Assembly (NCBI GenBank): GCA_022717655.1
Contig: JAIIAN010000077.1
Location: 1 to 13,215 of the forward strand
Direction of reading: 5' to 3'
Length of the DNA: 13,215 bases
Source of the DNA: Bacillota bacterium
Lineage (GTDB): Bacteria; Bacillota; Clostridia; Lachnospirales; Lachnospiraceae
The notes below the pieces were generated by a model. The model saw only the letters and a list, made by a program, of their open reading frames with translations, was not told the origin of the DNA and made no database searches. Position 1 is the stretch's first letter. The number at the start of each line of letters is the position of its first letter. Position numbers and translations under genes: made by a program. Positions 7,507 through 13,215 of this stretch are shown here, in pieces.

Positions 7507-7529
7507 CAAAATTTTAGGAGGAATTTAAA

Positions 7530-8798
7530 ATGTATAAAGAAACTGCTCAAGAATTACTTGAATTTATTGAAAAAAGCCCAAGCTGCTTTCATGCCGTAAA
7601 AACCATGAAAGACATGTTGAATGCAGAAGGATTTGAAGAAATTAAAGAAGCAGATAAATGGGAATTAAACAAAGGTGGAAAATACTATGTGACAAGAAAT
7701 GATTCTTCTATCATCGCTTTTGTTATGCCAGAAGGAGAATTTTCCGGTTATCGAATCATGGCAAGTCATAGCGATTCTCCAACTTTTAAAATTAAAGAAA
7801 ATCCGGAAATGCAGGTGGACAAAAAATATGTGAAATTAAATGTAGAACGTTATGGTGGAATGATTTGTTCTCCGTGGTTCGACCGTCCGCTTTCCGTTGC
7901 CGGAAGAATTATTGTAAAAGAAAAGGATGAATTTGTCACAAAACTGGTAGATGTAGACCGAGATTTATTAATGATTCCAAATCTTGCAATTCACATGAAT
8001 CGTGAAGTAAACGATGGATATAAATACAATGCACAGAAAGATATGTTGCCGCTTTATGGAGATGGTGCTGCAAAAGATACATTTATGAAAACGATTGCGT
8101 GTGCAGCAGGAGTAAATGAAGAAGATATCTTAGCACATGATTTATTTTTATACAATCGTATAAAAGGAACGATCTGGGGTGCAAATGAAGAATTTGTTTC
8201 TTCCTCCAGGCTCGATGACTTACAGTGTGCGTTTGCTTCTTTAAAAGGATTCTTAAAAGGCGAAAAGAAAGCGCATCTGGCAGTGCACTGTGTATTAGAT
8301 AATGAAGAAGTTGGAAGTGGAACAAAACAAGGTGCTGCCTCTACATTCCTGTATGATGTACTGGTAAGAATCAATGAGTGTATGGGATATTCTTATGAAG
8401 ACTATGTAAGAAATCTTGCAAAGAGCTTTATGTTATCCGCAGATAATGCACATGCCGTTCATCCAAACTACAGTGATGTGGCAGATCCGGTAAACCGTCC
8501 ATATCTGAATGAAGGAATTGTAATTAAATATTCTGCAAATCAGAAATACTGTACCGATGCAGTTTCCGCAGCAATGTTTAAAGATATCTGCAAAAAGGCA
8601 GACGTTCCATATCAGGTATTTACGAACCGTTCTGATATTTTAGGAGGCTCTACTCTTGGAAATATCTCAACAACAAAAGTTGCATTAAATGCAGTTGATA
8701 TCGGACTTCCACAGCTTGCAATGCACTCTCCTTATGAGACAGCAGGAATTAAAGATACCTGGTATCTGATTCAGGCAGCAGGAGAATTTTTCGCTTAA
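7530..8798 (+). CDS. apeB: M18 family aminopeptidase
   Basis: A 422-aa cytosolic di-zinc aminopeptidase of the M18 (aspartyl aminopeptidase/ApeB) family that removes N-terminal, often acidic, residues from peptides. Metal and catalytic motifs are all present: HSDSP (80-84), SSRLDD (225-230), DNEEVGSGT (257-265), SADNAHAVHPNY (303-314) and the C-terminal MHSPYE (398-403). The length fits the family (about 430 aa). AGGAGG (7516-7521) is 8 nt before the ATG. It follows the permease gene, separated by a terminator-like hairpin, and converges with the MerR-type gene through a shared terminator. Its link to the permease, for example trimming imported peptides, is inference; M18 peptidases are also general housekeeping enzymes. 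Confidence 0.95.
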   Translation: MYKETAQELLEFIEKSPSCFHAVKTMKDMLNAEGFEEIKEADKWELNKGGKYYVTRNDSSIIAFVMPEGEFSGYRIMASHSDSPTFKIKENPEMQVDKKYVKLNVERYGGMICSPWFDRPLSVAGRIIVKEKDEFVTKLVDVDRDLLMIPNLAIHMNREVNDGYKYNAQKDMLPLYGDGAAKDTFMKTIACAAGVNEEDILAHDLFLYNRIKGTIWGANEEFVSSSRLDDLQCAFASLKGFLKGEKKAHLAVHCVLDNEEVGSGTKQGAASTFLYDVLVRINECMGYSYEDYVRNLAKSFMLSADNAHAVHPNYSDVADPVNRPYLNEGIVIKYSANQKYCTDAVSAAMFKDICKKADVPYQVFTNRSDILGGSTLGNISTTKVALNAVDIGLPQLAMHSPYETAGIKDTWYLIQAAGEFFA

Positions 8799-8820
8799 AA
8801 ATGAAATATGGATTGAAAGA

Positions 8821-8852
8821 AAAACCGGTCAGAAACTATTGACCGGTTTTTT
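8821..8852. terminator. Bidirectional terminator between apeB and the MerR-type gene
   Basis: AAAACCGGTCA (8821-8831) pairs perfectly with TGACCGGTTTT (8840-8850) around an 8-nt loop, with T runs on both strands. The stop codon of the minus-strand gene (8836-8838) lies in the loop, and its last codons form one arm of the stem. Confidence 0.88.
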
Positions 8853-10077
8853 GGGCATAATAAGGCATGAGATACATTTTTTCTCCTTTTTGATGAAATC
8901 CAAATCCAAGGTTATTTCCAGAATCAGTTACGGCATCTAAGGATTCACAGTCTTTTAAGATAAAATCAGATTTTGCAAGTGAACTCTTAAAATAAGAAAG
9001 AGAAAAGTTATTTGCACTACATTCGGGATACTGGGAAAGCAGACTACGCATTGATTTTTGTGCGTGAGAAAAATAAAAATAAGTTCCGATTAAGTCGGCA
9101 TGTTCTTTCAAAAATGGGGTCAGTCTTTCATATAAAAAGGTATCATGATAAAAGTTGTGTTCATTTGAAGCAAAAAAATCCAGATGTAAATCAATGCAGT
9201 GTTTTTTTAACGGAAAGTTCGTGCTGGAATCGGCAATATATAAAATGTCGAGTTCCGGCTTTTGTTTTTCAATCAAATGTTTATACATTAAAAGGGTTTC
9301 CGGATATTTATCAATGACAATGTAAAGGCTGTCTGTTGGAAGTGCCTGCAGATGATTGTGCATAAAAAACCAGGCATTGATATAAGTTTCTGCAATGACT
9401 TTTCCATGAAGATTGACTTGATTCATTTTTTCTAACATCCAGTTATAAGAACGTTCGAACATGCTGATTAAATCGGGTGGTAAATCTTTATAAAGCTCTC
9501 GGGTCAAATCCGGCGTGTCTTGCAGATTTTGATTTTTGTTTGGTGTCATTAAAATTCCAGAAGAAATTTTGGCATGATATCCGCATTTACAGGATAGCGT
9601 TCCCTTGTATAAAAAACGTTGGTCCATTTCCACATCCTGCATGGAAAAAGAAGCACCGCAGTTTGGACAGCAGAGAAGCGAAAGTGCCTGAATCGGAATT
9701 CCGGTCGGGCTTTTTTCTGCCGTTTTTGCCTGCTCCATTTTTAAAATGTGAGCATCTAATTCTTTTATGACGGTCTGCTTTTTTAAGATTTCAGTTTGAC
9801 ACAAATCTCGTTTACTTTTAAATAATTCTTTTAATTCCTCTAAATCTTCGACATCTGCAAAATTTGAGATTCGTTTCAGAGACAAAATCGAATGAATTTC
9901 CCGAAGAGAGAAATCTAATTTTTTCAGAGCAAGAATCCATTCTAAGTCTTTTAATGTGGTCTCATCAAAAAAATACTGTCCCTTTGGTTTTGGGGGAACA
10001 AGAAGTCCATACTTAATATAGTAATGCAGATTGTCGATGGAGATATGGTATTCTTTTGAAACTTTTCCAATTCGCAT
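8836..10077 (-). CDS. MerR-family regulator with zinc ribbon and methyltransferase-like C-terminal domain
   Basis: A 413-aa DNA-binding regulator, far longer than classical MerR proteins (about 120-270 aa). Residues 1-70 are the MerR winged helix (RIGKVSKEYHISIDNLHYYIKYGLLVP, then LDFSLREIHSIL). Residues 76-118 are the usual dimerisation coiled coil. Residues 136-176 form a zinc ribbon (CCPNC ... CKCG; ligands C137, C140, C163, C165) like the one preceding RlmA-type methyltransferases. Residues 200-400 have the helix/strand rhythm of a class I SAM methyltransferase (KVIAETYIN, YIVIDKYPETLLMYK, LDILYIADSSTNFPL). However, the glycine-rich SAM motif I is absent, so it may be an inactive ligand-sensing domain. 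GGTGAGG (10085-10091) lies 7 nt before the ATG. It is divergent from the hisD-like gene, which it probably controls. The MerR domain is firm; the methyltransferase-like assignment is my inference. Confidence 0.85.
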   Translation of the reverse strand: MRIGKVSKEYHISIDNLHYYIKYGLLVPPKPKGQYFFDETTLKDLEWILALKKLDFSLREIHSILSLKRISNFADVEDLEELKELFKSKRDLCQTEILKKQTVIKELDAHILKMEQAKTAEKSPTGIPIQALSLLCCPNCGASFSMQDVEMDQRFLYKGTLSCKCGYHAKISSGILMTPNKNQNLQDTPDLTRELYKDLPPDLISMFERSYNWMLEKMNQVNLHGKVIAETYINAWFFMHNHLQALPTDSLYIVIDKYPETLLMYKHLIEKQKPELDILYIADSSTNFPLKKHCIDLHLDFFASNEHNFYHDTFLYERLTPFLKEHADLIGTYFYFSHAQKSMRSLLSQYPECSANNFSLSYFKSSLAKSDFILKDCESLDAVTDSGNNLGFGFHQKGEKMYLMPYYAQKTGQ

Positions 10078-10097
10078 AAATTTTCCTCACCAATAAA

Positions 10098-10128
10098 AAT
10101 ATAGACTAAAAGATAGATTTAGTGTATC
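10098..10128 (-). promoter_or_regulatory. Promoter and putative autoregulatory operator of the MerR-type gene
   Basis: On the minus strand, GATACA (10128-10123), a 19-bp spacer and TATATT (10103-10098). The dyad ACTAAA-N7-TTTAGT (10105-10123) fills the spacer almost exactly, as in MerR-regulated promoters with overlong spacers. The -35 is a poor match, so the assignment rests mainly on the geometry. Confidence 0.5.
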
Positions 10129-10150
10129 GGTTTTAAGCAGAAAAAGCAAG

Positions 10151-10178
10151 CAAAACATGGAGTGTACTCCACGTTTTG
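10151..10178. promoter_or_regulatory. 28-bp interrupted palindrome in the divergent spacer
   Basis: The outer arms CAAAAC/GTTTTG and inner arms TGGAGT/ACTCCA are arranged symmetrically; 12 of 14 base pairs match (mismatches at pair 7 and at the centre). It lies between the two divergent promoters, about 23 bp from each -35. The lack of a proper U-tract argues against a terminator; a dimeric protein operator is more likely. Confidence 0.5.
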
Positions 10179-10202
10179 AAATAAAAAACGAAAAATTTCG
10201 TA

Positions 10203-10233
10203 TTGACCTAAAGTGGACTAAATGCTTTAATAT
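10203..10233 (+). promoter_or_regulatory. Promoter of the hisD-like operon with MerR-type spacer
   Basis: TTGACC (10203-10208), a 19-bp spacer and TAATAT (10228-10233). The dyad TAAAG-N11-CTTTA (10209-10229) is centred in the spacer, and CTAAA recurs at 10208 and 10218, echoing the ACTAAA dyad of the facing promoter. A conventional reading (17-bp spacer, TTTAAT) is possible but has a weaker -10. Transcription would start near 10240. Confidence 0.55.
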
Positions 10234-10299
10234 AGTAGCATACAAAACAGAAATAAAAATGAATTGATAAATATGTAAAGAACAGAAAGGGTTTTAGAT

Positions 10300-11559
10300 A
10301 TGAAAATTTTAAAGAAATCACAAGAAAGAACAGAAGAAGACAGAAGAGAATTATCCCGTCTGGTACAGGATATCATTGATAATGTAAGAGCAAACAAGGA
10401 TGAGGCATTAAAGGAATATGGAAGAAAATTTGATGCGTGCGAGAGAGAACAAATCCGTGTTTCCAAAGAAGAAATAGAAGAAGCCTACACACAGCTTTCC
10501 GATGAAGAAATCGAAGATTTAAAATCAGCCGCTTCTAATATTCGTGCCTTTGCAAAAGCACAGAGAGAGACCGTAAAACCACTGGAAAACTTCAGTCCGA
10601 TGCCGGGAATCTTTCTTGGACACAGAATTATTCCGGTTAACTCCTGCTGTTGCTATGTGCCGGGTGGAAATTATCCACTGTATTCTACCGCATTGATGTT
10701 GATTATTCCGGCAAAGGTAGCGGGAGTCAAACGTGTGGCAGCATGTTCACCGGTCATGAAAGGTAAAGGAAAAATTAATCCAAAAACATTAGTGGCAATG
10801 GATATTGCAGGGGTGGATGAAATTTATGCAGTCGGCGGTGCTCAGGCAATCGCAGCATTTTCTTATGGAACAGAAGAGATTGCACCGGTTGATATGATTG
10901 TAGGTCCGGGTAACCGTTTTGTGACAGAAGCAAAACGGCAGTGCTATGGACAGGTTGGAATCGACTTTGTGGCAGGTCCAAGTGAAGTGCTTGTCATTGC
11001 AGATGGCAGTGGAACATCGGCAGTTGTAGCAGCCGACCTCCTTGCACAGTCCGAACACGATGTCAATGCAAAAGGAATGTTAGTTACAACCGATGAAGCA
11101 TTTGGAAAGGCGGTGATTGAAGCAGTAGAAGCAGAACTTCAGGTACTTGAAACGGCAGATATTGCAAGAAAATCATGGGAGACTTACGGAGAAGTTGTAG
11201 TCGTGGATGATATCAAAGAGGCAGTGGATTTAGTCAATGATTATGCACCGGAACACTTAGAGTTAAACTTGAAAAATCCAGAAGAAGTTGTCGAAGGATT
11301 TGTCAACTATGGTTCGATGTTTATCGGAGAAAATACCGCAGAAGTCTTTGGAGATTATGCATCCGGCACCAATCACACTCTTCCGACTTTAAAAGCTGCA
11401 CGCTATACCGGTGGCGTTTGGGTTGGAACCTTCTTAAAGACCTGTACGCAGCAGAGTATGACAGCAGAGGCATCAAAGAAACTGGCACCGCTTGTATCAA
11501 GACTGGCAGATGGAGAAGGTTTAATGGGACACAAAGCGGCAGCAGATATTCGTAAATAA
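10300..11559 (+). CDS. Histidinol dehydrogenase family protein
   Basis: A 419-aa zinc- and NAD-dependent dehydrogenase of the HisD family, which oxidises L-histidinol in two steps to L-histidine; relatives use other alcohols, such as sulfopropanediol. By alignment with E. coli HisD, zinc ligands are Q250, H253 (AQSEHD), D352 (GDYASGTNH) and H411 (GHKAAADIR). Catalytic E318/H319 lie in APEHLEL, and the substrate contacts H359, E348 and E406 are retained. Chemistry is therefore intact. It is not in a histidine biosynthesis operon: no other his gene is in the window, and it is followed 53 nt later by an APC permease and faced by a MerR-type regulator. A catabolic or paralogous role is plausible, so I withhold the hisD symbol. 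Three consecutive cysteines (116-118) precede VPGGNYPL. GAAAGGG (10285-10291) is 8 nt upstream of the ATG. Confidence 0.9.
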   Translation: MKILKKSQERTEEDRRELSRLVQDIIDNVRANKDEALKEYGRKFDACEREQIRVSKEEIEEAYTQLSDEEIEDLKSAASNIRAFAKAQRETVKPLENFSPMPGIFLGHRIIPVNSCCCYVPGGNYPLYSTALMLIIPAKVAGVKRVAACSPVMKGKGKINPKTLVAMDIAGVDEIYAVGGAQAIAAFSYGTEEIAPVDMIVGPGNRFVTEAKRQCYGQVGIDFVAGPSEVLVIADGSGTSAVVAADLLAQSEHDVNAKGMLVTTDEAFGKAVIEAVEAELQVLETADIARKSWETYGEVVVVDDIKEAVDLVNDYAPEHLELNLKNPEEVVEGFVNYGSMFIGENTAEVFGDYASGTNHTLPTLKAARYTGGVWVGTFLKTCTQQSMTAEASKKLAPLVSRLADGEGLMGHKAAADIRK

Positions 11560-11612
11560 AGATTAGAATAAGAGGTAGGGAATACCCGAAAAATCTGAGG
11601 GAGGACTCGCTT

Positions 11613-13097
11613 ATGAGCAGCGAAAATACAAAAACACTAAAGCGAACATTTGGAATGAGAGAAGCCGTAACGATTACAGTTGGAACCGTTGTCGGAGTTG
11701 GACTGTTTACGACAGGAGCTAATGTAGTTGGTGATTTAGGACCGGCTGTTATACTGGCAACCTTAGTGGCAATGTTAATCAGCATTTATCCATCTTTATT
11801 ATATGCAGAGATGGGAGCCGCACTTCCTTATGCCGGTGGAACGTATCAATACGCTTCAATGGGACTTGGCAGACCATTTGGAATGTTGGCTGGCTGGAAT
11901 TTTATTATTTCACTGGTAGCCGTTACAAGTGGAGAAGCATTGGCATTTAGTTTTTATTTTAAAACGTTTTTCTCTGCACTTGGAATCGAACTTCCAGTCA
12001 GTGATACGGTCGTGGCAACGGTGATTGTTCTGGTATTTATCGTAACAAATGTACGTGGAATTGAGATGACTGGAAAGCTTCAGAATGGATTTATGTTCTT
12101 TTTCTGGGGCGTGGCAATTATCTGGTTCTTGACTATGCTTCCAAATGTAAATATGCCAAACTTTGTGCAGATGCCGGATTTCATTGCAAAATCAACACCG
12201 CTTAGTTTTATCGCATCGGTCAGCATGATTTGGTGGTGTTTTGCAGGATTTGAAACCTGCTGTGCAATGGGTGAGGAAATTAAATATCCGCAGATTAATA
12301 TTCCACGAGCTTTGATTTTAGCGCCATTTATTGTGTTTGCAGTAAACTCTGCGTTTCAGTGGTTCTTAGTCGGAATCGTACCGATTTCAGAAATTTCTTC
12401 ACTGGCAACAGCTTCTGCGCCGTTTGCAGAAGCGATGAAAACTGCAGGAATTCTTGGATTTCCGCTGGTACTCTTGGCAGCCGGAATTGCCTTTGGCGGT
12501 GATTTCTCTACCTTAAATGCAAGTATCGCAGTTCCACCAAGATATTTATTTACAATGTCACGAGATGGTGCAATGCCAAAAGTTTTTGCAAAAGTACATC
12601 CAAAATATCAGACCCCGTATGTATCCATTATCGTGCTTGGATTGCTTTCTGCATTTTTGATTGCATCAAATTCTATGATTTACATTGCTTCTTTGAGTTT
12701 GTTTGCAGATTTGTTTTACTACGTCATCGGAATTACCGCATCATTATGCTTAAGAAAAAGGCATCCGGAACTCAAACGTCCGTTTAAAGCACCTGGAATT
12801 ATGATAGGAGCACCAATCAGCATTATTATTTATCTGATTATGATGACTCAATTAGATAAAGAAGCAATGATAACCGGAATTATCTGGTGCGCACTTGGAC
12901 TTGTGATTTATGCAGTCTGCAGAAGTAAATATAAAAATGAAGTACAGGAAGATTTGTCAGGAGTCATTGAAGAAGAAATTCCAAGTCCGGAAGAAAAGAA
13001 AAAAATGGACAAAGAATTTAAAATCTGGAGCATTGTGGTTGCATGTGCAGTAGTAATCGTACTTGTGGCGTATGTGATACCATTTTTGATTGGATAG
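11613..13097 (+). CDS. APC-superfamily amino acid permease, second copy
   Basis: A 494-aa membrane transporter with about 12 hydrophobic segments plus one more at the extreme C-terminus (after an acidic/lysine-rich linker, roughly 450-472). APC hallmarks are VGTVVGVGLFTTGANVVGDLGP in helix 1, YAEMGAALPYAGGTYQYAS, and FAGFETCCAMGEEIKYPQINIPRALI at helix 6. LRKRHPELKRPFKAPG near residue 390 is the usual loop before the last helices. It differs clearly from the permease at 6002-7411 and is closer to general amino-acid/polyamine APC members. GGGAGGA (11600-11606) is 6 nt before the ATG, and the 53-nt gap after the hisD-like gene has no terminator, so the two form one operon. It probably imports the substrate, or exports the product, of that dehydrogenase; this is inference from context. 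Confidence 0.9.
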   Translation: MSSENTKTLKRTFGMREAVTITVGTVVGVGLFTTGANVVGDLGPAVILATLVAMLISIYPSLLYAEMGAALPYAGGTYQYASMGLGRPFGMLAGWNFIISLVAVTSGEALAFSFYFKTFFSALGIELPVSDTVVATVIVLVFIVTNVRGIEMTGKLQNGFMFFFWGVAIIWFLTMLPNVNMPNFVQMPDFIAKSTPLSFIASVSMIWWCFAGFETCCAMGEEIKYPQINIPRALILAPFIVFAVNSAFQWFLVGIVPISEISSLATASAPFAEAMKTAGILGFPLVLLAAGIAFGGDFSTLNASIAVPPRYLFTMSRDGAMPKVFAKVHPKYQTPYVSIIVLGLLSAFLIASNSMIYIASLSLFADLFYYVIGITASLCLRKRHPELKRPFKAPGIMIGAPISIIIYLIMMTQLDKEAMITGIIWCALGLVIYAVCRSKYKNEVQEDLSGVIEEEIPSPEEKKKMDKEFKIWSIVVACAVVIVLVAYVIPFLIG

Positions 13098-13100
13098 CTA

Positions 13101-13147
13101 AAATTCCCTGGAGAAACTGCTTGGGCAGTAACTCTGGGGGATTTTTT
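13101..13147 (+). terminator. Terminator of the hisD-like/permease operon
   Basis: The arm 13101-13113 (AAATTCCCTGGAG) pairs with 13132-13144, 13 bp including three G-U pairs. An inner hairpin ACTGC-TTGG-GCAGT (13116-13129) stacks within the loop, and the T run reaches 13147. It begins 3 nt after the permease stop codon. Confidence 0.85.
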
Positions 13148-13175
13148 GAGCTTTTTGTATCAGGGATTAAGGACA

Positions 13176-13204
13176 TTGACCTGGAAATACAAACACTATA
13201 TAAT
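13176..13204 (+). promoter_or_regulatory. Near-consensus sigma-A promoter reading out of the window
   Basis: TTGACC (13176-13181), a 17-bp spacer and a perfect TATAAT (13199-13204). The transcription start would be near 13211, so the transcribed gene lies beyond the right edge and cannot be identified. Confidence 0.75.
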
Positions 13205-13215
13205 AAAAATATAAA

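Noticed and set aside
7444..7599. A leader ORF (ATG at 7444 preceded by GGAG) overlapping the start of apeB
   Set aside because: Its 51 codons run through the terminator hairpin and then out of frame into apeB, and the protein looks random. It is kept only as a remote leader-peptide possibility.
9477..9770. A plus-strand frame opposite the MerR-type gene
   Set aside because: It is a shadow of the zinc-ribbon/coiled-coil coding region with no start signal or recognisable domain.
1..13215. Mobile element, integration site or CRISPR array
   Set aside because: I found no transposase or integrase, no long terminal repeats and no regularly spaced direct repeats. Base composition looks even across the window.

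Overview
The window looks like chromosome of a low-GC, anaerobic Firmicute, most likely a gut Lachnospiraceae or related Clostridia. This rests on the 3' end of the 23S rRNA at the left edge, the A/T-rich wobble positions, the strong AGGAGG-type ribosome binding sites, and the gene types: AsnA, a clostridial three-subunit molybdenum hydroxylase, an M18 aminopeptidase and APC permeases. I see no phage, insertion sequence, CRISPR array or tRNA. The genus is not determined.

Layout. Bases 1-26 are the tail of a 23S rRNA, followed by a trailer with no recognisable 5S gene and a terminator (119-142). Next comes asnA (249-1256) with its own sigma-A promoter. A bidirectional terminator separates it from a convergent gene (1326-2111, minus) for a membrane-anchored SH3b protein with a Ser/Lys-rich tail. 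Its promoter lies back to back with that of a three-gene operon for a xanthine-dehydrogenase-family molybdenum hydroxylase: FAD subunit (2342-3139), 2Fe-2S subunit (3129-3599) and Mo-cofactor catalytic subunit (3599-5872). These genes overlap by 11 and 1 nt. The operon leader contains a terminator-like hairpin between promoter and first gene. An APC-type amino-acid permease (6002-7411) follows, with its own promoter region, then an M18 aminopeptidase (7530-8798) that also sits behind a terminator-like hairpin.

The right third is a divergent regulator/effector module. A MerR-type regulator with a zinc ribbon and an apparently degenerate methyltransferase-like sensor domain (8836-10077, minus) faces a histidinol-dehydrogenase family gene (10300-11559) and a second APC permease (11613-13097). 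Both promoters in the divergent spacer can be read with 19-bp spacers containing centred dyads, the classical MerR architecture. This suggests that the regulator controls itself and the hisD-like/permease operon. A terminator closes the operon, and a near-consensus promoter at 13176-13204 drives something beyond the right edge.

The common theme is amino-acid or amino-acid-derivative handling: amidation of aspartate, peptide trimming, two APC permeases, an amino-alcohol dehydrogenase and a molybdenum hydroxylase. That all of these act in one pathway is only an inference. The most interesting candidate system is the MerR-pseudomethyltransferase / HisD-like / APC permease module. The two hairpin-containing leaders are the most interesting regulatory signals.
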